Assembly: GCA_014607495.2 (NCBI GenBank)
Contig: CP053152.1
Coordinates: 12,879,899-12,943,898 of the forward strand
Direction of reading: 5' to 3'
DNA from: Carposina sasakii
Lineage: Eukaryota; Arthropoda; Insecta; Lepidoptera; Carposinidae
DNA: 64,000 bases
Below, piece by piece: positions 26,721 through 36,147 of the stretch; the stretch's first letter is position 1, and the number at the start of each line of letters is the position of its first letter. The translations under genes were made by a program, and so were the position numbers. Under the pieces are notes generated by a model. The model was not told the origin of the DNA and did not search any database. It saw only the letters and a program-made list of their open reading frames with translations.

Positions 26721-29448
26721 TGTGAATCAGATTATATAAGTAGAGGTATTCTCGAAAAGGAGCTAGGGTTTATAAGAGAATGATTTACCGGCAAATTGAA
26801 GAGTTTAATATTAAGTTCTGGGCATAATAAGTAAAATATAAGTTGTTTATTTTAAGGAACATATTTTGTAGGTAGAAATGATACTAGTGCAAATGCTTTT
26901 AACTCTTATTTTATCTGTTTTTCTTCTTATTTATTCTGAGACACAGCCACAAAAATATGCGACGCCGCCGTAAAGCTTGTCTAAGTTAAGCTTTGACAGA
27001 ATTTTCATAGATTTTGCTGGCCAATGTGTATCATAACCTCTGGTTTAACTAAGCTCTAGTTAAGTTCGTTGAAGTAATTCTGAACTCCATATTGTATACC
27101 TTTTCACTACTTTACTTACTTAAATTACGTAGTGCAAGTGGGCGCCAGAATAAAATTTGTAGAAATCACCCAAACACATCTTCATCATGTAGTGACTGGT
27201 ACTTAGAGTAACAAATAGCAGTCGATAAAAAACTAATGTATGCTCTACTATCGTCTAATAAGTGCTAAATCGACCGTAAACACGTGGTAACATTACGTAT
27301 AGATGGTGGGCGTCAGATGTTGGTCACGATAATATTATGTGCCTCCAATCGAAAGTATGTACGAATTGGCTGGTTTAAAAGACAAACAAATTTTGCTCGA
27401 CAAACTAAGAAAATAGTAGAATTACATAATATTAAACAAAATAATCCATAGATTCACAAAAACATGTCATGGTTTGATTGAAAGCTAGACAAATTATTTG
27501 TAGCAATTTTTAGGCATATATTAATATAGACCGCGTTGGTTTTACATACAAGATACACACGGAACATTAACCACTTCTTTGAAAGTCGGGTAAAAAATAG
27601 CGAGATGAGCAAAAAATCCCTTATGGTACAATCAAGTTAAAGGAGGACTCATCTATTATATCATTTGATCGAATCTGATCACGGCTGTCCACAGTGGATA
27701 TAGTAAACAGAGTGGACAAGACAGTTATTTATTGAGCGTACGATTATTTTCTAGGAACTTGATCAGACTTGTACGGTCGATACCCTGTAGATAAGATTAA
27801 AGGATTACTAAGTACTGTCGTGTAGTTTTAGTACTGGAAATAAACTGATAAATTGAAGCTGAGAAGAGAAATGTTCGCTGTTAATGCAAAGGTTTTAGAA
27901 GTTGAATAATCAATAAAATTAAAAGTACACACGTAATAATGACAGTGAAAATAAATCTAATTGGTATTTGACTTTGTTAGTTATTGAGTTTAATACCTCA
28001 ATTCTCAAAGTTTTAGATAAAATCACGAACGGTGTTATCGCGTTACAACATAAGAATGATGTTTCTTAAAAGAAACGAAATCGACATTACCAAATGTAAA
28101 AGTCTAATTGCATGAAGGTCTAATAAACCGTCATAATACATCCTATCCTGTAAAATATTATTTTATGAATCAATACTTTTAAAACGTAGTCTGATCAAAT
28201 CTGTCCAAAAATACTTCTAACCCAACAAACGATTTACAAGTGTATACCACAGGAGACGTTAAAAATACTCTCAAAAATACGTCGTCAAAGGAACGAGACA
28301 AATTGACGAATAAAATAGTTGTGAGTGGTCAATACGGACAGCTTGTCGTAAATCGGAAGATCAAAGCACACGTAAACATGGTCGTGAACGTTAACGTAAG
28401 CGGTAGCGTGCGCTGTGGTCGTCCACGGCAGACGACCGATTTCAATCTATTCGCAGTTTGGACGTAAACCGCCCACTTCCAATCATTAATTTGATTCATT
28501 GTTTTTTTTTGTGAAGTGGAAATGTAATCTGATATTGCATCCTTTTAATTTTATCAGGGAAATTCGGAAAAATAAAAGAGTAAATTGGAGATGAGGGATA
28601 AGAATGATCCAGTAAACGTAGTGCGACTAATATTACAAAAGAAGAGATTCCGTTTTTGCATGGTGTCCAAATTTAAAACTATATAGGTACCTTCCTAAAA
28701 GCTAATGACATCTTTTGACAGGCAGATAAAAACTACTATTTATTAGTTAAAACCATATAGTAACTCTAAGGTTAAAAATATAATCCAAGAGTCAAGTCGT
28801 CTGTCTGCTATGTGCCGTAAGGAGAAAGGTTTATTATTAAACAAGTTTTTTTCATTAATTTGTTACGTGTTAATAGCTAGAATATTGGGAAAGGAAGCGC
28901 TTTATTACCGAGGGTGATATAATAAATGACGGCTGCGCAATGTATCAGATAATAAACATTTTGTATAAGGAAGTTTTATAGGTGAAACTAGAATTTCTAA
29001 AATAACTATAACCTTAGGCCGCATCTTGCTTAACATCAGGCATGATGGCGGTCAAATGTTTAAAGCTAATTGTAAAAAAAATATTTGTATGAAAAAGTAC
29101 CATAACTTCTACAGCCATACCAATATGTTCGTTCTCCAAAGCCTGTCAGTCCACTGCATATTGAGAGAAATTACAAATCTTATAAATATTTACATGAAAA
29201 CCAACCATGAATTAACTTTCCCTCGGAATCATCTTTCAAATCGGACTTTCTGTCCTCAACGCGGAACATAGACCTGTGTAATCAGATACTGATTAGACGT
29301 AAACAAATGTACTTTCAAATGCTGGAAATGCTAGAAATTCCCATCTACAAGAACAGCTTTATGCAAACAAACATTAACATTAAACAATCTGACCAGAGCA
29401 TTAAGGCCGAACAGATAATAATATTACTGTATTTATGTTTCAAAAGGT
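26721..29448. other. AT-rich noncoding DNA, one CpG-richer patch
   Basis: No gene recognised. 28240-28470 is richer in CG words (TCGTCCACGGCAGACGACC and similar) and gives a 75-codon open frame with no domains. It may be regulatory. Confidence 0.45.
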
Positions 29449-29616
29449 CACTGGGCAACTTACTATGAAAACTATACCCACGGCCTACAGAGACAAAATT
29501 GGTATGGATGTTTAGATAAACGTCCCTAGTTTACGAATATATATGTCGCATCAATGTAGAGTATGGGAATCTGCCCAAAAATTGAAAAAAATAAATGTAA
29601 GTGATATACGGTAATG
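29449..29616. repeat. Direct repeat copy 1 (168 bp)
   Basis: Starts CACTGGGCAACTTACTATG and ends GATATACGGTAATG. Copy 2 begins 306 bases downstream. The two differ by scattered substitutions and small indels, so this is a local duplication that is not brand new. It lies beside the transposase-like fragment and may belong to the same element's noncoding end. Confidence 0.85.
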
Positions 29617-29754
29617 ATAAGACATTTTCGACTATTTGCATTGAATTGAATGTGTGTCTTGATCACACGGTGGAGCAATTGAACTCGTCATGTTCGTCTG
29701 CTGGTTCTAACAATACAAGTCTGTAGGGCATCTAAAAGATAAAAACTTATTACT

Positions 29755-29917
29755 CACTGGGCAACTTACTATGAAAACTATATCAACGGCCTACATAAAC
29801 AAAATTGGTATGGATGTTTAGATAAACGTCCCTAGTTTACGAATATATAGGTATGTCGCATCAATGTAGAGTATGGACATCTTCTCAAAAAAAAAATGTA
29901 AGTGATATACGGTAATG
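29755..29917. repeat. Direct repeat copy 2 (163 bp)
   Basis: Second copy of the 29449-29616 block, in the same orientation, with the same start and end words. Its end merges directly into a short tandem array. Confidence 0.85.
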
Positions 29918-29984
29918 TACTCTTACTATTACGATAGGTAATGTACTCTTACTATTACGATAGGTAATGAACTATTACGATAGG
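29911..29984. repeat. 26-bp tandem repeat, about 2.8 copies
   Basis: GGTAATGTACTCTTACTATT plus ACGATA starts at 29911 and again at 29937. A third copy at 29963 lacks six internal bases. The word GGTAATG is also the end of the upstream 163-168-bp repeats, so the array probably grew by slippage from that end. Confidence 0.9.
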
Positions 29985-30038
29985 AATAATCTGATGCATT
30001 TTTAAATCAAACAAATGTGTGTTTAAATCAAACAGTTT

Positions 30039-30253
30039 TTATTCAACATAATCTATGTCAACAGGCACAATAGTGTTGTCCAAGAACATGGCTGGCGCAT
30101 CTATTTGTTCTTGGTGTCTGACCCAAGATAAAAAATACACCATGCTGGCAATATGCGCGCAGCATCCGATAGTTCGGCGGCCGTGGATACAAGAACAGTA
30201 ATAGTCTTCTATGCTCTCTCTGCCCTCTCTTGTAGGGTTCACCAATATGTATG
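30039..30253 (-). pseudogene. Transposase-like SWIM zinc-finger protein, C-terminal fragment
   Basis: The minus-strand reading frame ends in a TAA that overlaps an AATAAA signal. It carries a SWIM-type zinc motif: C-x-C (YYCSC) followed by GRRTIG and then C-A-H (GCCAHI), then a hydrophobic YFLSWVRHQ. That pattern is common at the C-terminus of uncharacterised insect transposon-derived proteins; DDE domain plus SWIM is my recollection. The frame is cut at its N-terminal side by the gypsy LTR at 30254. The other half lies at 34632-34804. Joining the flanks across one copy of the TATG duplication keeps the frame open, so the fragment was contiguous before the insertion. No DDE catalytic part is visible, so it is already truncated. 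Confidence 0.6.
30250..30253. repeat. Target-site duplication TATG, left copy (gypsy)
   Basis: TATG directly precedes the left LTR, and the same four bases follow the right LTR at 34632-34635. Four bases is a usual Ty3/gypsy duplication length. Confidence 0.85.
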
Positions 30254-30690
30254 TGTCGGAGATCAAGATGTCATATCCTACAGTCGGATCTCCAACGCCA
30301 TCTATTTTCAATCGTTGAAGTTAGAAACGTCAAGTCGACAGCTATCACTGACTTGAGGACAGCTGTCACTTAGGTAAAGACAAGACAGAGTACTGAGAGG
30401 GCGCCACTGTAGATTTACAACGACCACCGGGTCGTTTGAATTGAGCCGGAGGGTATTCTGTTCTTGTTGGTTGCGTCTGTCGAGCGAAGCACGGGTGCTA
30501 ATCAGCCTCTGTCTTGTACTTACCACGTTTCTACGTTATCCGCTAGAATCCTAGTAATCTTGTGCGTAGATACAGTGAAAGTGTTTGTGATTCCTAATTA
30601 AGCTTGTTTACTACACGCCGCATTCTTTATTTCGGATTTTGGAAGGTGTCGGACACACCTAACGGCACGCCACTCGACCCATCTACGTCA
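30254..30690 (+). repeat. Gypsy 5' LTR (437 bp)
   Basis: Begins TGTCGGAGATCAAG and ends CATCTACGTCA. Compared by eye with the 3' LTR it differs at 30372 (A here, G at 34313) and 30646 (G here, A at 34587). The second difference turns the probable gag ATG into GTG. The last 45 bases read in frame with gag, so the LTR appears to encode the Gag N-terminus. Confidence 0.9.
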
Positions 30691-31749
30691 TCAGGCGTGG
30701 GATGCAACCCGGATCACCCACATGAAACACGTGCTTCAAATAGTGACTCGAGCGAAGAAAAATGGCGTCTTCTCTTCGAGCAACAAAATCAAAATTTTCT
30801 GGCGTTGGTGCAAGCAATAAAACTACCTGCATCTTCGGACTCTATTCGCCTTCCTGATTTCGACCCAGAGAAAAGAGACATCGACGCCCGAGCTTGGATA
30901 ACGACCGCGGACATGTGTATCACAGATCGACATCGCCATGGATCTTCTCTGATGATCGCGTTAAGCCACGCACTCAAGGGCGAAGCATCATCTTGGCTGT
31001 CTTCAATATCGTTTCCTAATATGACGTGGGCCGATTTTAAGGAGCTTTTCGTAGCAAGGTATGACTGTCCTGAAACTGCTGCTTCCTTTCTCATCAGTAT
31101 GCACGACAAGAAACCGAGAGATAACGAGTGCCTGGCCTCATACGCCGCTACCCTCATAACATCCTTAATGGCAAGGTGGAATGGACTGACTACAGAACAG
31201 ATAGCAATAGCCACTGTCTTAGCTCATATTTCAAAACAAGAGCCACGTGTTCAGAGGATTGCTATAACGACTGACATCAAGACGCGTAACCATTTACAAA
31301 AGGAACTGAAGGCTGTCTCGTTCCTGAAGAGAAGTTATTCATCAAGTATTTATCGTGATGGACCCGACCTAAAAAGAAACCGACCTAATGGATCTGCTGT
31401 GACCATCAAGTGCTTTAATTGTGGACAACTAGGCCACAAATCTCTTCAATGTCGCAACAAAGCCAATTCGAAGAAGCAAGATGACCGGTCCAAACACAGG
31501 TCCTTTCACGGGGACCATAACTCGACCAACCAACCTACAGGGAGAACCGATCGCATCACCTGCTTCAACTGCCGGGAACAAGGCCACTATGCATCCGACT
31601 GCCCGAAGAGGAAAATCAAGGAGGGGAACAACGGTACCGGCGGCGGCACTGGAACTGGTCCAGCTAAGGAAAAGCGAGTAGACGCGTGCATTGTGAATGC
31701 GCCTTCGGGTTCTCTGCGTCACTCTGGTGAGTCATTTCCATTTACTTAA
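30646..31749 (+). CDS. Gag polyprotein of the gypsy element
   Basis: Capsid/nucleocapsid protein that would package the element RNA. The start is placed at 30646, where the 3' LTR copy has ATG and this copy GTG; the frame is open upstream but the LTR comparison favours this start. It is about 367 residues. The central part (about residues 70-225, around GEASSWLSSI, MTWADFKELF and NECLASYAATL) matches the retrotransposon gag fold. Two CCHC knuckles follow: C256-x2-C259-x4-H264-x4-C269 and C306-x2-C309-x4-H314-x4-C319. A Gly/Thr-rich and basic tail follows. The frame ends at TAA (31747-31749), directly before the protease Asp-Ser-Gly codons, which are in the same frame. With GTG in place of ATG, translation from this copy is doubtful. 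Confidence 0.85.
   Translation: MSDTPNGTPLDPSTSSGVGCNPDHPHETRASNSDSSEEKWRLLFEQQNQNFLALVQAIKLPASSDSIRLPDFDPEKRDIDARAWITTADMCITDRHRHGSSLMIALSHALKGEASSWLSSISFPNMTWADFKELFVARYDCPETAASFLISMHDKKPRDNECLASYAATLITSLMARWNGLTTEQIAIATVLAHISKQEPRVQRIAITTDIKTRNHLQKELKAVSFLKRSYSSSIYRDGPDLKRNRPNGSAVTIKCFNCGQLGHKSLQCRNKANSKKQDDRSKHRSFHGDHNSTNQPTGRTDRITCFNCREQGHYASDCPKRKIKEGNNGTGGGTGTGPAKEKRVDACIVNAPSGSLRHSGESFPFT
30691..30710 (+). other. Candidate primer-binding site, tRNA-Leu-like
   Basis: The 20 bases after the LTR, TCAGGCGTGGGATGCAACCC, resemble the complement of a tRNA-Leu 3' region (TCAGGAGTGGGATTCGAACCC minus a base, from memory). The first 13 positions fit with one mismatch; the rest needs a gap. The CCA complement (TGG) is not adjacent. 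The site lies inside the gag frame. Confidence 0.35.
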
Positions 31750-32271
31750 GACTCAGGTTCAGAGTGTTCCTTAGTTAAAGAATCGATTGCTTTGAAATTT
31801 AGTGGTAAGCGAATTTATGACAATGTTTCTATGACTGGTATAGGACAAACTTCTATAGCCTCGACCATGCAAATTTTAACGACAATTGACATTGACAATA
31901 TTAACTTTGAGATACTCCTTCATGTTTTACCTGACCATTGTTTGCGATACAACATTATGATCGGACGTGAAAAGCTAGCTATCGGTTTGACTGTACATAT
32001 GTCGGTAGATAAAGTACGTTTCGAGAAAATTAACATAGTCGAATCATGTGATGTAGTTGCAAATAATGGTATAGACCTTGACTTGGTAGATACTGACGTT
32101 AGTAATGAATACAGACCTAGGTTGATTGAGATTTTAGAACGGTTCAAGCTTAGTTTCATTACCGGTACACCTACTTCTCCTGCTGACACTGAACCTATGC
32201 AGATACGGCTCGTAGACCCGCACAAGACGGTAAATCGTCGCCCATACAGGCTGACCCCAGATGAACGTTAG
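31750..32271 (+). pseudogene. Gypsy protease and protease-RT linker (interrupted)
   Basis: Reads in the gag frame straight after the TAA. The aspartic protease active triad D-S-G is at 31750-31758, followed by SECSLVKES, and a later flap/ILG-like region reads LHVLPDH and IMIGREKL. The linker toward RT ends RRPYRLTPDE, typical of Ty3/gypsy pol. A TAG at 32269-32271 interrupts it. The bases after the stop (INELLNAKVIRPSSSPFASPI) are normal RT N-terminal sequence in the same frame, so the stop is a simple nonsense change. Roughly half the positions match the second protease segment at about 32925-33425. Confidence 0.85.
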
Positions 32272-33560
32272 ATTATGAGGGGCAAGATCAACGAGCTGCT
32301 TAATGCTAAGGTAATTAGACCTAGTTCTTCACCGTTCGCAAGCCCGATACTTTTGGTAAAAAAAAAGACGGTTCAGATAGAATGTGTGTCGATTATAGGG
32401 AGTTGAACGATAACACCGTTGCTGACCGTTTTCCTTTACCACTCATATCTGAACAGATTGCTAGGTTGCACGGAGGACATTTTTTTACAATTTTAGATTT
32501 AGCATCGGGATTTCACCAGATCCCTATCGAGTCGGAGTCCATAGAGCGCACAGCATTCGTGACAACTGAAGGTCAGTATGAGTACCTTACTATGCCCTTC
32601 GGTTTGAAAAATGCTCCTGCAGTGTTTCAACGTGCTCTCATACATGCTCTAGGCGATCTCGTGAACAAGTACGTTGTAGTGTACATGGATGACGTGCTAG
32701 TTGTGGCCAGTAACATCGACGAAGCTTTCGATAGACTAAAGGTAGTATTAGAAGTTCTTTCTGGGAAGGGATTTTCGTTAAATCCTAAAAAGTGCTCATT
32801 CCTGAAAGAAAAAGTAGAGTACCTAGGCTTCGAGGTGCGCCGAGGTCAAATTCGTCTGAATCCACGAAAGATAGTTGCACTTACCGCTTTACCACCGACC
32901 GGCGCTCTTAATAATCAAGGTAGATTTTATGATTTTCATTTTGATTCGGGTGCTGAGTGTTCACTAATAAAAGAAAGCGTTGCATCAAGTTTCAATGGTA
33001 AAAGAATTGCTAAAACTGTCTCTCTAACGGGAATTGGTCAAACCAGTGTATTCAGCACCCAGCAAATACTGTGTAATGTTGAAATTAATGATTATTGTTT
33101 AGAACTTTTATTACATGTTTTACCCGATGTGTATATGCGTAGTGATATTATGATAGGTCGTGAAATATTGAGTCAAGGCTTCGTTATTAACTTGTCAACA
33201 AATAATTTTAGCATTTCAAAACAAAATAATTTGACAGTTTTAAATTGTGACGTTTTAACCGATTCTAGTATCAGTAACGACTTTAGTAATGTTGACACAG
33301 ATATACCCTCTTGTAAAAAGTCAGATCTTTTAACTATTTTAGGTGAATATTCCAGTTATTTTACAACAGGTTTGCCAAAAACTCGTGTAACTACAGGTGA
33401 ACTCGAAATTCGATTAATTGATCCGAAGTATAGAGGTCCTTTTAGGGTATCGGAGGTACTTGAAGGTAATCGTTATGTTCTTAAAGCCCTTAATTCCAAT
33501 AGAAACTATAAGTACGCACATGACAGACTTAGGCGAATGACATTACCAATGACATGCTGA
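32272..33560 (+). pseudogene. Gypsy RT, second protease-like segment and integrase tail (chimera)
   Basis: From 32272 the RT N-terminus reads in the previous frame to an A9 run at 32358-32366, where one base is missing. The rest continues in the next frame from 32382. In that 392-codon frame RT has catalytic Asp 39 (LDLASGFHQ) and YMDD at 101-104, then KCSFLKEKVEYLGF. At about residues 171-180 RT stops and a new segment starts. It has D-S-G at 188-190, IGQTSV and HVLPDV, and is a diverged protease plus linker. At about 348 (LIDP) it joins KYRGPFRVSEVL...NRYVLKAL, the GPF/Y-like C-terminal part of integrase. RNase H and the integrase core are missing. It cannot make a working Pol. Confidence 0.88.
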
Positions 33561-33639
33561 CATGTGACCGTGATGATAATCTGTGCGAACTTGACGGGGA
33601 TGGACCGTCATGTTCTAATTAATGTTGAGTTGACTGATT

Positions 33640-33881
33640 GAGAGTGGTTTACGGATACCGGATAGAGGTATTCAAGAGTCACTGGATGGAAGTGACTAGA
33701 CTGGTATACGGAAGCTGGATGGAAATTTTTCAAGAGTCACTGGATGGAAGTGACTAGACTGGTATACGGAAGCTGGATGGAAGTTTCCAAGAGTCACTGG
33801 ATGGAAGTGACTAGACTGGTTTACGGAAGCTGGATGGAAGTTTCCAAGAGTTGCTAGATTGAGGCAACTAGACTTACTTGA
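33640..33881 (+). repeat. 57-bp tandem repeat array with a hairpin per unit
   Basis: Starts of the word CAAGAG at 33673, 33731, 33788 and 33845 give unit lengths of 58, 57 and 57. Each unit has a six-pair stem with a nine-base loop: AGTCAC/GTGACT in the first three (33677-33697, 33735-33755, 33792-33812) and AGTTGC/GCAACT in the fourth (33849-33869). The stem in the fourth is preserved by two paired changes. An eroded unit without the stem precedes the array. It sits between the integrase tail and the 3' LTR, so it would be in the 3' untranslated part of the element RNA. Confidence 0.9.
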
Positions 33882-34194
33882 CTGACGTTACTCTATATGG
33901 ATTGTGTATACTGTAGCCTTGTTTTGGAATTATTTACCTTGTGTGTGACGATTATAGTCGATTTCTTTGTTTAATAGTATGCAAGTAAATTTGTAACAAT
34001 TTGGTATAGTAAAATGATTTTCAATTTTGATTATGATGATATTGGTTCGTTTGAAATAAAGGTTTAGTAACGTTTAAATGAAGTTTTTACTGTGCCAATG
34101 GTCAGAAAGACCGAGCGTGAGACATGTTACTTTGCAAAATCCTCTTTCTTTCCAGAAACCCCACGCGAGGACGCGTGAGTTGTCAAAATGGCCG
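33882..34194 (+). other. Gypsy 3' untranslated region and LTR-proximal segment
   Basis: AT-rich, with an AATAAA at about 34056 (GAAATAAAGG), then a GC-richer segment with CACGCGAGGACGCGTGAG just before the LTR. Bases next to the LTR (CAAAATGGCCG) make only a weak polypurine tract. No coding function seen. Confidence 0.5.
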
Positions 34195-34631
34195 TGTCGG
34201 AGATCAAGATGTCATATCCTACAGTCGGATCTCCAACGCCATCTATTTTCAATCGTTGAAGTTAGAAACGTCAAGTCGACAGCTATCACTGACTTGAGGA
34301 CAGCTGTCACTTGGGTAAAGACAAGACAGAGTACTGAGAGGGCGCCACTGTAGATTTACAACGACCACCGGGTCGTTTGAATTGAGCCGGAGGGTATTCT
34401 GTTCTTGTTGGTTGCGTCTGTCGAGCGAAGCACGGGTGCTAATCAGCCTCTGTCTTGTACTTACCACGTTTCTACGTTATCCGCTAGAATCCTAGTAATC
34501 TTGTGCGTAGATACAGTGAAAGTGTTTGTGATTCCTAATTAAGCTTGTTTACTACACGCCGCATTCTTTATTTCGGATTTTGGAAGATGTCGGACACACC
34601 TAACGGCACGCCACTCGACCCATCTACGTCA
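34195..34631 (+). repeat. Gypsy 3' LTR (437 bp)
   Basis: Near-identical to 30254-30690 and followed directly by the second TATG. It retains the ATG at 34587-34589 that opens the Gag frame (MSDTPNGTPLDPSTS) and runs to the LTR end. It is the better guide to the ancestral gag start. Confidence 0.9.
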
Positions 34632-34635
34632 TATG
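34632..34635. repeat. Target-site duplication TATG, right copy (gypsy)
   Basis: Second copy of the four-base duplication; see 30250-30253. Confidence 0.85.
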
Positions 34636-34804
34636 TATAATACTGCTTACTCCTGACGTGTCGGGACTGAATTCTACCGCGTATCAATGATCTGTTATTG
34701 ACCAATTCGTGGTGCCGGTAGAGTTCGATGATATATAGGCCATTTGGTCGCATGTGCTCATGGACGTATGATCTTGCTATCCTGAGGTGATAGCTGCCCA
34801 GCGT
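34636..34804 (-). pseudogene. Transposase-like protein, fragment upstream of the gypsy insertion
   Basis: The minus-strand frame reads TLGSYHLRIARSYVHEH, then GLYIIELYRHHEL, then IRGRIQSRHVRSKQYYTY up to the insertion. It continues in frame at 30249 downward into the SWIM finger. The layout (LGxYxxxxARSY...IRSRH...KQY before a CxC...CxH finger) fits the C-terminal half of DDE/SWIM transposon-derived proteins as I remember them. Sequence 5' of 34804 does not continue the similarity, so the N-terminal catalytic domain is missing or lies beyond an intron I cannot identify. Confidence 0.55.
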
Positions 34805-36147
34805 AAAAAGAATTAAATTGAAACAATAAATTAATTGATACCTCCGAAATATTTTTAAACACATTTCAATTCAATTTCAATAGTTGTATTTCAGACTAAA
34901 CCCGCGGTTTTTTTTTTAACAACACAAAATGAAATGTAGGCTAGCCCTCAATAATTTACTAATAATTTGATTTTTGTAGCAAATATTTCGAAAACCGGGT
35001 CAGATTATGCCCAATGACCTTTATAACTAACCTATTAAATAAAAAGGTTCATATTAAAACTTCATTTACAAGAAATTATTTACATTTGCTAATATTTAAA
35101 AATCATAGGTCAAACTACTCCGTACAAATAAAACCCAAAATGAAAAGAAATACAGAAAATGAGGCTGGCGAAGTGCGGACAATAAGCTGCGAAAGCAGAG
35201 AAATACATAGTTGCAATTTCACTTGTCATTTCGCAAATGACTTTTGCGCATCATTTAGAAAGTTGATCGCAAATTGAATTAATGGGACTGGAATGGGAAT
35301 GAGCTTTAGTGGACTCATTCCCATTGGACACACATTATGCATAACGGTAGCCATATTGCGAATGTTAGAATGCTTATTCACTTGTGCATCTGCTATTCGG
35401 TCCGATGCTAGAATAAATGATAGATGCCGGACGAACGGCAAAACTTTTATTTTAGCGGTACTGACTTGATCAGCTGTTTTTAAATAATGCTTATGTATTT
35501 TGGTTTTATCTGGTTTTTGTATTTTAACTGCGTCAAAAAGCGCACAAGAACAACGTGACAGCTCAAAAGGTAGTGGTTTATAAAAATGCGTTAGTTTGTG
35601 TCTATAGTATGAAGAGAAAATAACCTTTACTCACAGGAGTTTAAAATTATAGAAGAAACCTTACTGGCGAAAGCTCTAAGCCGCCCACATGCATGGTAGA
35701 AGTAAATTTGTGTAATTTAAATTTAAGTGCTAATAAATATAAATAAAGTACTTAATCGTAGTAACATCGCGGAACAAGCTTGGATATCTTAAGTACTATT
35801 GGCTAAAGCAATTCGATTGTGATCTTTAAGGCAAGTGCTATAAAATGCAATATTCTTAGTATATTTAAGCCAAGGAAGTTGCCAGCTATAAACGTTTAAC
35901 TGAACTTACAAATACCGGTAGTATCCACTATTGCTATACCTATATGTGAGCTAATACTAAGGATTGTTTAATTTCATGAGAGCAAAATAAGCTCCCAGCG
36001 AATAGGTAGGGGCTATCTTTTATATACGTAGGTATTAAGTCGCAAAATCCAGAGCATATTCGGTATTTTTTAATTGATGTTTCAAATAAATTAAAATTGG
36101 GTAAATTTTTGAACTTTGGCAAAATTTATGAATGGAAAAGTCACTTC
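34805..36147. other. AT-rich noncoding DNA
   Basis: No gene recognised. Open frames at 35014-35277 (+) and 35226-35441 (-) overlap each other and show no domains. I looked here for the missing N-terminus of the transposase-like gene and did not find it. Confidence 0.45.

Larger units (their letters stand above)
30254..34631 (+). mobile_element. Ty3/gypsy LTR retrotransposon, chimeric and defective
   Basis: A 4378-bp element with 437-bp TG...CA LTRs, differing at only two positions that I can see, and a TATG duplication. Order inside: Gag with two CCHC knuckles, protease 1, reverse transcriptase, a second protease-like segment, an integrase C-terminal tail, a hairpin array, LTR. RNase H and the integrase zinc and DDE parts are absent. 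Coding is broken by two in-frame stops and a one-base loss in an A run. It interrupts a minus-strand transposase-like fragment. The near-identical LTRs and the broken coding together suggest it was mobilised in trans by an intact relative. Confidence 0.92.

Noticed and set aside
31747..31749. Programmed stop-codon readthrough between gag and protease
   Set aside because: Possible in principle, since the frame continues directly, but a second in-frame stop and a frameshift follow, so a plain nonsense mutation is simpler. Other copies would settle it.
32358..32366. Programmed frameshift at the A9 run
   Set aside because: It lies inside the conserved RT N-terminal motif, not at a gag-pol boundary; loss of one A is more likely, or a sequencing error in a homopolymer.
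35226..35441. Missing N-terminal part of the transposase-like gene
   Set aside because: No DDE-type motif and no continuity with the fragment at 34636-34804.
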